Part shown: positions 47,999 to 57,361 of the stretch, in pieces
Layout of the letters: the number at the start of each line of letters is the position of its first letter
How positions within the stretch are numbered: position 1 is the stretch's first letter
Source of the DNA: an uncultured Ilumatobacter sp.
Lineage (GTDB): Bacteria > Actinomycetota > Acidimicrobiia > Acidimicrobiales > Ilumatobacteraceae
Direction: 5' to 3'
NCBI GenBank assembly: GCA_905182555.1
Contig: CAJJBX010000002.1
Coordinates: 1 to 64,000 of the forward strand
Length of the DNA stretch: 64,000 bases
Position numbers and translations under genes: made by a program
The notes under the pieces: model-generated
The model's database searches: none
What the model saw: the letters and a program-made list of their open reading frames with translations, nothing else
Told to the model about the DNA's origin: nothing

Positions 47999-50248
47999 AT
48001 GCCCGCCCGTTCGCGGCGAACGATGTGGTCAAATGGCCGCGTGAACCGGGTCGAGATCGTCCATGACAACTTCTTGAGACGAGTTGCTCAGGGCGACCTC
48101 CCGGAGCGGGTTGGTACAGCGACGCTTGACGATGCACAGCTCACTGCTGGCGAACTCGTATCGCTGTTCGAAGCACAGGTGCTCAGCCGGCACCTCGACC
48201 GTGCCGCTCGGGACATGCAGGCCCGCGGATTCGGCTTCTACACGATTGGTTCGTCTGGGCACGAGGGGATGGCAGCAGTTGCTGGAGCACTGCGTCCAAC
48301 CGACATGGCCTTCGTCCATTACCGCGATGCTGCATTCCAGATTGCGCGATCTGGCCAGGTCGGCGTCGACCCGATGCGCGACATGCTGCTCAGCTTCACC
48401 ACGTCCATCGACGACCCGATTTCGGGTGGTAGGCACAAGGTGTTGGGCTCGGCCGACATGGCAATGCCACCGCAGACGAGCACGATTGCATCGCACCTTC
48501 CGAAAGCGGTCGGCACGGCGTATTCGATCGGCCTCGCCAAACGGGTGAAGCCGGAGCATCAGGTTTTGCCCGACGACTCGGTGGTGATGTGCAGCTTCGG
48601 TGATGCCTCGCTCAACCACGCGAGTGCTCAAGCGGCAATCAACACCGCCGGTTGGACGGCGTATCAGGGCGTCCCGCTGCCGCTGATCTTCGTATGCGAA
48701 GACAACGGGCTGGGTATTTCGGTGAAGACGCCGTCCAACTGGGTTTCTGCATCGATGTCGGGCCGTGCGGGCGTCGGCTATGTCGCCGGTTCAGGGCTCG
48801 ATCTGCTCGATGCAACAGTGGCGACGCAACGCGCCGCGCACGTTGCTCGACGGCAACGCCGGCCCGTGTTCCTGCACCTCTCCTGTGTCCGTCTGTATGG
48901 CCATGCTGGTGCTGATGTGGCGTCGAGTTATCTGTCCATGGAGCGCATCGAGGCCGATGAGGCGAACGATCCGCTGCTGCACACTGCTCGGCTACTCGCT
49001 GAGTTCAGCGATCTCTCGCCGACCGATGTGCTCGATTGCTACCAGAGCGTCGGCGTCAAGGTCGATCGCGCCGTTGACGCCGTGGCCGATACGCGGCGGC
49101 TCCAAACGGCCGACCAAGTCATGGCCAGTATTGTCCCGCCCCGCCGGATAGCCGAGCCAGCGACGGTGCCGAACGTCGAGAATCGGGCCGAAGTGTTCGG
49201 AGCGCACGAGATGCGCCTGATGAGTGAACCTCAGCACCTGGCAAAGTTGTTGAACTGGGCGTTGACCGACGAGCTCCTGCGGCACCGCGAGATCGTCCTT
49301 GCGGGCGAAGATATCGGGGCCAAGGGCGGCGTGTATGGCGTGACGCAGCGGCTCCAGAAGCGGTTCGGCGCCCATCGGGTGATCGACACCATTCTCGACG
49401 AGCAGTCGATTCTCGGCATGGGCATCGGCCTGGCGCACAACGGGTTTATTCCAATCGTTGAGATCCAGTTCCTCGCGTACTTGCACAATGCCGAGGACCA
49501 ACTCCGTGGTGAGGCAGCGACGTTGCCGTTCTTTTCGAACGGGCAGTTCACCAACCCCATGGTGGTCCGCATTGCCGGCCTTGGATACCAGCGCGGCTTC
49601 GGTGGCCACTTCCACAACGACAATTCGATCGCAGTGCTTCGCGACATTCCGGGCCTCGTGATCGCCTGTCCGTCAAACGGCGTCGATGCCGTCCTGATGA
49701 TGCGGGAGGCCGTGCGCCTAGCGCGTGAGGAGCAGCGCGTTGTCGTTTTCCTTGAACCGATTGCTCGGTACATGACTCGAGATCTCCATGCAAACGGCGA
49801 TGACCGGTGGGCGGGCCGGTATCCCGACATGATTGTTGAGCCGATCACGATGGATCGAATTGCGGTGCGCGGTACCGGTATCGACGTCGCCATCGTCACC
49901 TACGGCAACGGGGTTTTCCTGGCCGAACAGGCCGCGGAGATATTGCGGGCCAAACACGGCGTTTCCTGCCGAGTCGTCGACATGCGCTGGCTCGCTCCAC
50001 TGCCGACCGACGCGATCGTCGCGTCAGTCGAACCGTGCGCTCAGGTCTTAATTGTGGACGAGTGCCGAGAAACAGGGTCGCAGAGCGAAGCGCTGGTAGC
50101 GCATCTCGGTGAGCGAGGGGTGACGAACATGTCTCGCTTGTGTGCGAGCGACTCGTTCATCGCTACTGGCCCAGCGTCTGGTGTCACGTTGCCGAGTTGT
50201 GACTCGATTGTCGATGCCGCGCTCGCGGGCCAGGCGGAGCCGACCTGA
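47999..50248 (+). CDS. 2-oxoacid dehydrogenase E1, alpha and beta fused
   Basis: This 749-residue thiamine-diphosphate enzyme contains both E1 subunits. The alpha part (about 60-370) has SSGHEGMAAVAGAL and the ThDP motif CSFGDASLNHASAQAA with FVCEDNGLGISV. The beta part (about 410-740) has VLAGEDIGAKGGVYGVTQRL, GMGIGLAHNGFIPIVEIQF and RGFGGHFHNDN. It resembles branched-chain or broad 2-oxoacid E1 enzymes. No E2 or E3 gene is beside it, so its partners must lie elsewhere. The start may be 48023 (ATG) or 48041 (GTG) rather than 47999, because the first 20 residues are Arg-rich and not conserved-looking. Confidence 0.9.
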   Translation: MPARSRRTMWSNGRVNRVEIVHDNFLRRVAQGDLPERVGTATLDDAQLTAGELVSLFEAQVLSRHLDRAARDMQARGFGFYTIGSSGHEGMAAVAGALRPTDMAFVHYRDAAFQIARSGQVGVDPMRDMLLSFTTSIDDPISGGRHKVLGSADMAMPPQTSTIASHLPKAVGTAYSIGLAKRVKPEHQVLPDDSVVMCSFGDASLNHASAQAAINTAGWTAYQGVPLPLIFVCEDNGLGISVKTPSNWVSASMSGRAGVGYVAGSGLDLLDATVATQRAAHVARRQRRPVFLHLSCVRLYGHAGADVASSYLSMERIEADEANDPLLHTARLLAEFSDLSPTDVLDCYQSVGVKVDRAVDAVADTRRLQTADQVMASIVPPRRIAEPATVPNVENRAEVFGAHEMRLMSEPQHLAKLLNWALTDELLRHREIVLAGEDIGAKGGVYGVTQRLQKRFGAHRVIDTILDEQSILGMGIGLAHNGFIPIVEIQFLAYLHNAEDQLRGEAATLPFFSNGQFTNPMVVRIAGLGYQRGFGGHFHNDNSIAVLRDIPGLVIACPSNGVDAVLMMREAVRLAREEQRVVVFLEPIARYMTRDLHANGDDRWAGRYPDMIVEPITMDRIAVRGTGIDVAIVTYGNGVFLAEQAAEILRAKHGVSCRVVDMRWLAPLPTDAIVASVEPCAQVLIVDECRETGSQSEALVAHLGERGVTNMSRLCASDSFIATGPASGVTLPSCDSIVDAALAGQAEPT

Positions 50249-50640
50249 GTTCGATACTCGCCAACCAATTCAGTTGCAGTGCCCGCATGAGGGCGCTGCA
50301 ACTGGTCGCTTGGTCGAACGGATTACTTGGTCGAACGGCGTGCCAGTGGCACGTGTGATGATCGGGAGATTGTGTCGAACGCCTGTTGGCTCGGACCGGT
50401 CTGGGCTCCGGGGTAGTGGCGAACCCAATCGTTCACCTTGCTGAACAGGAGCCGGCTGGATGCGGGCTTCGACAGTGATTTGACTGCGGGTTGCTTGCGC
50501 TCTTTCAACGACGTGGGGATTCCCATTTTCGGACTCTCTTTCGGGGTGTTCAATTGGGGGGTACTTGACTGCTGAAAAGCGTAGTGTCAGTGGGGTGAAG
50601 CGAGGTACGCATTTTTCGGCACGAGGTATCCGGTTTTCGG
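50249..50640. other. Intergenic region before the LysR gene, holding a possible small minus-strand gene
   Basis: This 392-bp gap contains the small minus-strand frame described separately and a direct repeat of about 11 nt (TTGGTCGAACG, near 50310-50338). No RNA gene or clear promoter is seen. Confidence 0.4.
50323..50526 (-). CDS. Small basic hypothetical protein, 67 aa
   Basis: Starting at ATG 50526 behind a purine-rich AAAGAGAG site, this frame encodes MGIPTSLKERKQPAVKSLSK and ends in ARRSTK. Codon choice (C/G endings) is like that of real genes here, and no competing gene occupies the region. The protein is basic, with no membrane segment or Cys. I do not recognise a family. A start nine codons upstream (50553) is possible. 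Confidence 0.45.
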   Translation of the reverse strand: MGIPTSLKERKQPAVKSLSKPASSRLLFSKVNDWVRHYPGAQTGPSQQAFDTISRSSHVPLARRSTK

Positions 50641-51579
50641 ATGTCTGACTTCGACCAGAACCTTCCGCCCCTTGCAGCTCTCGTGCCGTTCGAGGCGGCA
50701 TTCCGGCATCGGAACTTCACTCGGGCTGCCCGTGAACTCCACCAGTCTCAGGCAACGGTCAGTAGGCGAATCCGCGAACTCGAAGCCGACTTGGGTGTCA
50801 GCCTGTTCGAACGGCACCGCCACGATGTGACCCCGACCGCCGATGGCGAACTGCTTGCAGCGTCGGTGCGCCTTTCTCTGAGCGAACTCTCGGCGACGGC
50901 CGATCTGATCCGTCGGCGCTCAGCTGGCAACGACTCGATCACGATTCTTACGAGTCTGTCGCTGGCGACGGCGACCGTGGCCCCCATCCTCGGCGAGTTC
51001 CACCGCACCCATCCCGATGTGAATATCCGAGTGCTTGCCTCGAACGATCTGGTCGCTTCCACAGACGAGGTCTTCGACCTGGCTTTGGGATACGGGCCCA
51101 GCGAGTCCAGCTTGTTCACCGTGGAATTCATCGCCGATGACGCCGTGTTCCCGGTCTGCTCGCCAACGTTCGCAGCGCAACTTCCTACACCGGTCACACC
51201 AGCGGACCTCGCGGTGCTGCCGCTTCTGCATGTTGACTACGTGGATCCCGGCTGGACCACATGGCAGGACGTTCTTTCGTCGGCCTTGGTCGTCGAGCCC
51301 GGCAGCATTAAGACAGTGGTCTTCACCTCGTATCAAGTGTGCCTCGACGTTGCCGAGCGCGACGGTGGCGTTGCCCTGGGGTGGGAGCGCTCGGTTCGAC
51401 CGCGGATCGACGCGGGGACCTTGGTGCGCGTTCCCGACATCACGATTCCGCACGCGGGCAGAATCAATGCGTACTTTCCAATCCGGACAGCCCAGAACCC
51501 TCATGCTGTTGAGTTCGTCTCCCTCCTCAAGCGGATCCTTGCGGAGGACCCCGCGGACACTTCGTCGACAGACGGATAA
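50641..51579 (+). CDS. LysR family transcriptional regulator
   Basis: This 312-residue regulator has the LysR winged HTH at residues about 15-75: [20 protein letters not shown], then [21 protein letters not shown] periplasmic-binding-like effector domain fills about 95-300. The target genes are not evident; the divergent neighbour is only the small 67-aa frame. A purine/AT-rich tandem repeat immediately follows the last codons. Confidence 0.9.
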   Translation: MSDFDQNLPPLAALVPFEAAFRHRNFTRAARELHQSQATVSRRIRELEADLGVSLFERHRHDVTPTADGELLAASVRLSLSELSATADLIRRRSAGNDSITILTSLSLATATVAPILGEFHRTHPDVNIRVLASNDLVASTDEVFDLALGYGPSESSLFTVEFIADDAVFPVCSPTFAAQLPTPVTPADLAVLPLLHVDYVDPGWTTWQDVLSSALVVEPGSIKTVVFTSYQVCLDVAERDGGVALGWERSVRPRIDAGTLVRVPDITIPHAGRINAYFPIRTAQNPHAVEFVSLLKRILAEDPADTSSTDG

Positions 51580-51627
51580 ACGGATAGTCGGACAGACAAA
51601 CGGATAGACGGATAAACGGATAGACGG
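51571..51627. repeat. Degenerate GACGGATAAACGGATA-type tandem repeat at the end of the LysR gene
   Basis: Units of about 8 nt (ACGGATAA/ACGGATAG) are repeated six or seven times with variation. The repeat covers the LysR stop codon and the intergenic gap before the XRE gene. Confidence 0.75.
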
Positions 51628-51657
51628 CTGCCAGCCAGCACAGCGGGGGCGGCGCTG

Positions 51658-52077
51658 TTAGCGAGTGCCGCGAGCGATGTCGATTCGGGCCGCAAGTACG
51701 TCGACCTCGTTGAGGGTGTCGGCGAGTTGCGCCTGCACTCGGCTCAGTGCCACCTTGATTTCATCGAGGTCGTCGCTAGATGTTGGTTCGTCGCCATGGC
51801 CAACGAGCAACCAGGAAAGGCTGACACCCAAGATCCCTGCGAGGGCGGCCAAGCGATTGCTGCGTGGCGACGCGCTGCCGTGCTCCCACTTCGCGACGGT
51901 CGACGCCTTCACACCTCATTCGTTCGCGATTTCTGCCTGCGTGCGGCCGGCGACAACGCGCGCCTCAGCCATCCGTGAACCAACATCGTTGGCGGAATCT
52001 TCGATGCCGCGAGGTTGCGCATCCAGGTCGCCGTCGAGGAAACCTTGCAGTGAATTGGTCGGTTGCTGTTCAGCCAT
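51658..52077 (-). pseudogene. XRE-type HTH regulator interrupted by an in-frame TGA
   Basis: Read from ATG 52077, the protein begins MAEQQPTNSLQGFLDGDLDA and enters an HTH (RMAEARVVAGRTQAEIANE). It then meets TGA at 51916-51918. The same frame continues GVKASTVAKWEHGSASPRSN and LAGILGVSLSWLLVGHGDE, ending in a coiled-coil-like tail at 51658. The stop replaces the Leu expected in an ANELGVKASTVAKWE-type recognition helix. The gene is broken in the DNA-binding domain, or the base call is wrong. Unlike other cases here, no frame change is needed. Confidence 0.8.
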
Positions 52078-52255
52078 TCGTACATCCAAGTTGGGGTGGA
52101 CCCACGACCATACGCAGAGACCCACCGAGTTGGCAACGAAGAGCCAATTCGGCCGGCCGTCAAAACGGAGAAGGACAACACTTCTGCTGGCTCGCGCTCG
52201 GCAGGTTTGAACGGAGAAACCAGTAAGCGGGGCGTCGACGCGGTAAGCATGACCT

Positions 52256-53191
52256 ATGGGCGGTTTTACGAACATCGACGTTTCTGACCAGTCCGGACGG
52301 ACGATTCTCGTGACCGGGGCAAATACCGGCCTCGGCTTTGGGGCAGCGAAGGTGCTCGCAGCACAGGGCGCCCGTGTGCTGCTGGGTTGCCGGTCACTCG
52401 ACAAGGCCAACGCAGCAATCGATGCCATTCGTGTCGATGTCTCCGACGCCGACCTCGACGTCATCCAAATTGACCAGGCCGACCTTTCCAGTGTGCGCGA
52501 CGCAGCTGCTCAGGTGAATGAGGAGGCCCGGCTCGACGTGCTCGTGAACAACGCCGGCATCATGATGCCGCCCAGGGAGATGACTGCTGACGGGTTCGAA
52601 TCGCAGTTCGGCGTCAACCATCTCGGCACGTTCGCACTCACATCGTTGTTGCTACCGAAGCTTGGCGAACAGCCCGATGCCCGGGTTGTTGTGACGAGCA
52701 GCATCGCGCACCGCGGCGCAAAGATTTTCTTCGACGACATTAATGCGCAGAGCCGCTACCGGGCGCAAGATCGTTACGGGCAGAGCAAGCTCGCGAACCT
52801 GATGTTCGCGTTTGAACTCGACCGCCGGCTGCGACGAGCCCGGTCATCGACCATTGCCGTTGGCTGCCACCCGGGCATTGCCGACACCGAACTGGCGCGG
52901 CACCTGCCGTTGCTCGTTCGGTTCGCGGTCCCGCTGTTCCGCCCGTTTTTCAACTCAGCAGCGGAAGGCGCATGGCCCACACTGATGGCTGCAACTGCGC
53001 CAGGCGTCGAAGGTGGCGAATACTTTGGCCCCACACGGCGCAACGAAACTGCTGGCCCAGCAGGCAGAGCGCGGGCTTCGTCGGTGTCGCGTGACGGGGC
53101 GCTCGCCGCCGAGCTGTGGGAACTGTCGATCGAGATGACAGGCATCGATCCGGCTCTGCCTGGCAACGATATGTCCGGTGATCAAAACTAG
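52256..53191 (+). CDS. SDR oxidoreductase, retinol-dehydrogenase-like
   Basis: This 311-residue protein belongs to the extended retinol-dehydrogenase/WWOX-like SDR group. Cofactor motif VTGANTGLGFGAAKVLAAQG is at about residues 17-36; VLVNNAGIMMPP, VVVTSSIAHRG and YGQSKLANLMFAFEL supply NNAG, the Ser and Tyr-x-x-x-Lys. HPGIADTEL follows. An Arg after the second strand (LLGCRSLDKANAA) suggests NADP(H). The substrate is unknown. Confidence 0.9.
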   Translation: MGGFTNIDVSDQSGRTILVTGANTGLGFGAAKVLAAQGARVLLGCRSLDKANAAIDAIRVDVSDADLDVIQIDQADLSSVRDAAAQVNEEARLDVLVNNAGIMMPPREMTADGFESQFGVNHLGTFALTSLLLPKLGEQPDARVVVTSSIAHRGAKIFFDDINAQSRYRAQDRYGQSKLANLMFAFELDRRLRRARSSTIAVGCHPGIADTELARHLPLLVRFAVPLFRPFFNSAAEGAWPTLMAATAPGVEGGEYFGPTRRNETAGPAGRARASSVSRDGALAAELWELSIEMTGIDPALPGNDMSGDQN

Positions 53192-53261
53192 GCAAGTGGT
53201 CATCACGATGAAGCGAGCATCACCAGGTCGTTACGTCGCCTTGTCACACTGATCATGGCAC

Positions 53262-53283
53262 AAAAAAAAAGGGGGGGGGGGGG
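53262..53283. repeat. Homopolymer run A9 then G13
   Basis: Nine A (53262-53270) are directly followed by thirteen G (53271-53283). This is the longest homopolymer pair in the window. It lies in the 133-bp gap between the SDR gene and the convergent hypothetical gene. Confidence 0.95.
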
Positions 53284-53324
53284 TCTGAGCTGGGTGTGAC
53301 AGGCGGGCCTCTCGTTTGCTCGGA

Positions 53325-53711
53325 TCAGCAGCCGAGGGCATCGGCGAGCCCCTGCGGGTCCGCAACGCTGACCCACAGCGCTGAATGGCGGCGCGGTCCA
53401 ACGACCTTGGGAATGCGCTCGACGAACTCAATGCACAGTCCTTGGTGATGGTTCGTCCCGAAGGTGAGACCGTCGTCAGCGAAACTCAGGCGTGCACCAA
53501 CTGCGGTGTACCAGCGATGCGGTCCCGTAATCTCGGTGTGATCGACGTTCGACAGTGGCGTCTCCGTCGATAGGAAACCAAACGTCGCTCGGAACGTCCC
53601 GTTGCCGTCGGTATCGCGAGTCAGCGTGACGCCGTCGTCGGCGCCGACGCGCATCACCGCAAATATTGGCGTCCATCGCTTGTCAAACCTGTAGGGAAAG
53701 AAGTCGCTCAC
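53325..53711 (-). CDS. Conserved hypothetical protein, 128 aa
   Basis: I recognise the look of an uncharacterised actinobacterial family but no function. The protein starts MSDFFPYRFDKRWTPIFAV, then TFRATFGFLSTETPLSNVDH, RWYTAVGARLSFADDGLTFG and VVGPRRHSALWVSVADPQGL. It is probably a compact beta-rich soluble protein without membrane segments or metal motifs. It is divergent from the DUF4129 operon, with 59 bp between. Confidence 0.75.
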   Translation of the reverse strand: MSDFFPYRFDKRWTPIFAVMRVGADDGVTLTRDTDGNGTFRATFGFLSTETPLSNVDHTEITGPHRWYTAVGARLSFADDGLTFGTNHHQGLCIEFVERIPKVVGPRRHSALWVSVADPQGLADALGC

Positions 53712-53770
53712 AGACTGAGCCTGCCACCTGAACAGTCGAGACGTGCGAGCCGATCATCTACGGTGGCGAA

Positions 53771-54514
53771 ATGAGCCGTCGAGTCGTGTGGATCGTCGTC
53801 GCAAGCGCTCTGACGAGCCTGCTGTTCGCGTGGGTGAGCACTTCGGGAGGGGTGAACCTTTGGGGTGAAGTTCAATGGGATCCGACACCCGCCGAGCGTG
53901 GTCCAATCGATTTCGATGGTTCGTTTGACTCGACGGATTCGCCGATGCGGTTTGATGAAACCGACGTGTCGTCATTTGAACTTCCCGAGTGGATCGAGTC
54001 GATTCTTCAGGTGCTGGTTGTGGTCGTTGCGTTTGTGGCCATGATCGCCTTGGTGATCATGGGATGGAGGAATCGGCCGCGTCTGCGTTGGCGACGCCGG
54101 CCAGCGGGCGCCGAAGAATTCGAGGTGCTCCCCGACGTCGCTGCGACGGTCGTCCACGAAGCTGCCGCTCAGCGCGCTGCGCTTGTCGGAGGCATGCCAC
54201 GCAATGCGATCGTGCAGTGTTGGTTGCGGCTCGAAGGTGATGTGGCTGCAGCCGGCTTGTTACCCAACTCGGCCGACACATCGGCCGAGTTCACCGAGCG
54301 TGTGCTGGGCCGCTACAGCGTCGATTCCGAAGCGATTCAGGAACTAGCTGCGTTGTACCGCGAGGCCCGGTTCTCTCAGCACTCGCTCGATGAGTCGGCC
54401 CGCCAATTGGCGCTCGATGCGCTCGACCGTCTCCATCAGGCTTTGCGCATGGCCAGTACAGAGCAGGTCGGCGCCGAGGCGCCAGCCAGCCCGTTGCGAG
54501 GAGTGTCGCGTTGA
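53771..54514 (+). CDS. DUF4129 domain membrane protein
   Basis: This 247-residue protein is the first gene of a five-gene operon. It has an N-terminal membrane segment (VWIVVASALTSLLFAWV), an extracytoplasmic acidic stretch and a second segment (ILQVLVVVVAFVAMIALVIM, about residues 79-98). A cytoplasmic DUF4129 domain follows (CWLRLEGDVAAAGLLPNSAD, EFTERVL, LYREARFSQHSLDESARQLA). Such proteins are regular partners of MoxR/DUF58 modules and sometimes of transglutaminase-like proteins; the role is unknown. The stop overlaps a TTG start (TTGA). Confidence 0.82.
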   Translation: MSRRVVWIVVASALTSLLFAWVSTSGGVNLWGEVQWDPTPAERGPIDFDGSFDSTDSPMRFDETDVSSFELPEWIESILQVLVVVVAFVAMIALVIMGWRNRPRLRWRRRPAGAEEFEVLPDVAATVVHEAAAQRAALVGGMPRNAIVQCWLRLEGDVAAAGLLPNSADTSAEFTERVLGRYSVDSEAIQELAALYREARFSQHSLDESARQLALDALDRLHQALRMASTEQVGAEAPASPLRGVSR

Positions 54515-55065
54515 GTTTCGGGTTGAGGCAACGTACGGGCCGGCGGATTGGTGTGATTGTTGGTGCCGGAACGGTTATCGGAGTCGCAATGGTGTTGCTG
54601 GGTATGGAACCACGGCTCGTGCTGGTCGGGTGCGTGGTTGCTGCTGTTGGTGCGACCACGTGGCTTCTCGTCGATTTGGCAAATGTCGTGGCGCCGGTTT
54701 CTTGGTACAACTACGGCACGGTCGCTGACACGTCAGCGCGTTCGGATCCAAGTGTGCAAACGTTGCAGACTCGGCTTCGAACGCCTGCTCGCCGGCGTCG
54801 CCGAGTAGCACCGCTCGACCGCGTCCGAGCCGATCCGACTGATGAGATCACCGCCGCCCTGCTCGATGTCATCGAAGACCACCTCGTCGCTGAACACGGC
54901 ATCGACATGTTGATTGATCCGCACGCTGCCGCCGAGGCGCTTGGCCCAGAGCTGGCTCGGTTCGTCACTGATTCGAAGACCCGTCGGTCGATGGCGCAAC
55001 CGCGCACGTTGGCCTACACGCTCACACTGATCGAGGACTTCTCGGATCAGCAGCATCTCGCATGA
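54511..55065 (+). CDS. Small membrane protein of the MoxR operon
   Basis: This 184-residue protein starts at TTG 54511, overlapping the upstream stop. Two membrane segments lie near the N-terminus: GVIVGAGTVIGVAMVLLGM and LVLVGCVVAAVGATTWLLVD. The cytoplasmic part holds a basic patch (RRRRRVAP) and a helical domain (LLDVIEDHLVAEHGIDMLID). I do not recognise a named family; its slot in the operon matches the small membrane proteins common in MoxR-DUF58 modules. It overlaps the MoxR start by 4 nt. Confidence 0.7.
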   Translation: MSFGLRQRTGRRIGVIVGAGTVIGVAMVLLGMEPRLVLVGCVVAAVGATTWLLVDLANVVAPVSWYNYGTVADTSARSDPSVQTLQTRLRTPARRRRRVAPLDRVRADPTDEITAALLDVIEDHLVAEHGIDMLIDPHAAAEALGPELARFVTDSKTRRSMAQPRTLAYTLTLIEDFSDQQHLA

Positions 55066-56063
55066 AGGACACCCCCATGGCACCCCTCGAAATTTCCCAG
55101 GTCTCTGAGCTGGCCGGATCGATCCTCGACGAAGTCGAAACCGCGGTGATTGGTAAACGCGAAGCGTTGACAATGGTGCTCAGCGGCATCCTTGCGGGCG
55201 GTCACGTGCTCCTCGAAGACTTTCCTGGGTTGGGCAAGACACTGGCAGCTCGCTCGTTCGCTCAAACGCTGGGGCTTGATTTCGCGAGAGCGCAATTCAC
55301 CCCGGACCTTCTTCCTGCGGACCTGACCGGATCGTTTATCTTTGATCAGCGGGTGAGCGAGTTCTCCTTTCGTAAGGGCCCCTTGTTTACCGGGTTGCTG
55401 CTCGCTGATGAGATCAACCGCACTCCGCCCAAAACGCAGGCAGCGCTGCTCGAGGCAATGCAGGAGCGGCAAGTGACCGTCGAAGGCGAGACGTTCCAAC
55501 TAGAGCGGCCGTTCCACGTCTTGGCCACGGCGAATCCCGTTGAATACGAGGGCACCTATCCATTGCCCGAAGCCCAGCTCGATCGCTTCATGCTCCAAAT
55601 CAGTTTCGGTTATCCCACTGCCGACGAGGAGTGGGGCGTGCTCCAGCGCAGGCTGGCAAGGCGCCAGGAAGAACAGAGGCTGCGTGCGGTGATTGATGCC
55701 CCCACGTTGTGTGCGATGCAAGAGGCGATCGAGCGTGTCACTGTCGATGAGAGCGTCGGTCGGTATTGCGTCGAGTTGGCAGCTGCTACTCGGAGCCATC
55801 CCCACACATTGATGGGTTCGTCCCCACGCGGTTCGCTCGCGCTGATGCTGGTGGCCCGTTCGTTTGCGGTTGTTGCCGGTCGCGATTTCGTCATCCCTGA
55901 AGATGTGAAGGCCGTGGCCGTCGCGGTGCTCGCCCACCGCATTGCGGTGAAGCCCGAACTTTGGATGAGTGGTGCGAGTGGCCCATCGGTCGTTGCGGCC
56001 GTGCTCGGCTCGGTCGCGACGCCCGCAGCACTCGAAGCCGATTTCGCGACAGATGTGAAGTGA
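55062..56063 (+). CDS. MoxR family AAA+ ATPase
   Basis: This 333-residue AAA+ chaperone-like ATPase has Walker A as DFPGLGKTLAARSFAQTL at about residues 48-65, Walker B as LLADEINRTPPKTQAALLEA, and sensor 1 as HVLATANPVEYEGTYPLPEA with the Arg finger region following (LDRF). MoxR proteins remodel or activate partner proteins, often with the VWA or DUF58 protein encoded next. Start 55062 overlaps the upstream gene; ATG 55077 is also possible. Confidence 0.93.
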   Translation: MKDTPMAPLEISQVSELAGSILDEVETAVIGKREALTMVLSGILAGGHVLLEDFPGLGKTLAARSFAQTLGLDFARAQFTPDLLPADLTGSFIFDQRVSEFSFRKGPLFTGLLLADEINRTPPKTQAALLEAMQERQVTVEGETFQLERPFHVLATANPVEYEGTYPLPEAQLDRFMLQISFGYPTADEEWGVLQRRLARRQEEQRLRAVIDAPTLCAMQEAIERVTVDESVGRYCVELAAATRSHPHTLMGSSPRGSLALMLVARSFAVVAGRDFVIPEDVKAVAVAVLAHRIAVKPELWMSGASGPSVVAAVLGSVATPAALEADFATDVK

Positions 56064-57361
56064 CAGTGTCCAGCGCGTCCCAGTGGCGCTCGAGCCCGGC
56101 GCATTTCCGTGCAGTTGCCGTTGGGATAGCCGGTGTTGCTGCCGCGTTACTTTTCCGTGTCCCGGCGCTGCTCGTGATGAGTACCCCGTTTGCGGTTGTC
56201 GCTCTGTGGGCGACAGCGACGCGCCCGAGCGATGAACCTGTGCTCACCGGTGGGATCGCTCCAACGACCGTTCGGGAGGGCGAAGCGACGACGTGGACCG
56301 GTGTGCTCTCGAACGTCGCCCACATCGACCACGTAGTAGCGCTCGCCCCAGCCACGGCTTGGATTGAAATGCGGCCGCGTTCAGGGGTGGTCGCAACGGC
56401 AGTTCGTCACGGCGACGCGACAGCCAGCATCGCGATTCCGATGCGCTCCACGCACTGGGGGCGCCACGAAATTGGCCGGATCAACGTCGTCGGGGTGAGT
56501 TCGTGGGGAGCGTTCCGGTGGAGGCAGCTGGACATTGGGTATGGCGTGATGACGCTTCCATTACCCGAGGTTTTCGATGCAGCGCCACCAATGCACCGTG
56601 CCAACGGCCTCGTTGGCCTCACTCGGTCGGCGCAGCCTGGCGATGGGAGCGAGTTCGCTGGTATCCGACCATTCCAGATCGGCGATCGACTTCGCCGAAT
56701 CAACTGGCGACGTTCGTTGCGCAGCGGAGAGCTGTATGTGACATCGACGTATGCCGATCAGGACAACCACGTTGCTTTGTTCGTCGACGCGCTTGCTGAT
56801 GTCGGAACGTCCGGTGGGATCGACGGCGAGGCATCGAGCCTCGATACCACCGTGCGCGCCGCAGGTGCGATTGCTGAACACTTCCTGCTTCGCGGAGATC
56901 GTGTCTCGTTGTGCGTCTTTGGCTTGTTTGGCGATGCGAGCGTTCCCCCGGCGAGCGGCCGGGGACATCTCCGCCGAATCCTCGACGTGCTCGCCTCGAT
57001 CGAGACGGACGCCAGCCGCCCTCGATCCCTCCGCGTCGGCAAGGGAGCTGTTCCCAGTGATGCCTTGGCGATCATGTTGTCGCCGCTCATTTCGTCAGTG
57101 GCGCTGGACCGAGCGGTCTCGCTTGCCAGTCACGGGCTCAGCGTCGCAGTGGTGGACACGCTGCCTGAGGACGTCCATGTCGTTGACGATCCAACGGCGG
57201 AACTCGCCTGGAGAATCCGCTTGCTTGAACGACGCCGCGAGATTCGAACTGTTCAGCAAGTCGGTGTGCCGGTCATTGCCTGGCATGGCCCGGGAAGCCT
57301 CGATCCGTTCCTGCGTGAGATGGCTCGGCGCTCCTCGGCACCGAGGATGGCTCGCCGATGA
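56060..57361 (+). CDS. DUF58 domain protein
   Basis: This 433-residue protein has one or two N-terminal membrane segments (VAVGIAGVAAALLFRVPALL, VMSTPFAVVALWA) and a DUF58 domain at about 195-300, with GDGSEFAGIRPFQIGDRLRR and INWRRSLRSGELYV. A VWA-like fold follows. The partner is the MoxR ATPase just upstream. GTG 56060 overlaps the MoxR stop; GTG 56066 is an alternative. The length and context are typical of actinobacterial modules; the substrate is unknown. Confidence 0.87.
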   Translation: MTVSSASQWRSSPAHFRAVAVGIAGVAAALLFRVPALLVMSTPFAVVALWATATRPSDEPVLTGGIAPTTVREGEATTWTGVLSNVAHIDHVVALAPATAWIEMRPRSGVVATAVRHGDATASIAIPMRSTHWGRHEIGRINVVGVSSWGAFRWRQLDIGYGVMTLPLPEVFDAAPPMHRANGLVGLTRSAQPGDGSEFAGIRPFQIGDRLRRINWRRSLRSGELYVTSTYADQDNHVALFVDALADVGTSGGIDGEASSLDTTVRAAGAIAEHFLLRGDRVSLCVFGLFGDASVPPASGRGHLRRILDVLASIETDASRPRSLRVGKGAVPSDALAIMLSPLISSVALDRAVSLASHGLSVAVVDTLPEDVHVVDDPTAELAWRIRLLERRREIRTVQQVGVPVIAWHGPGSLDPFLREMARRSSAPRMARR

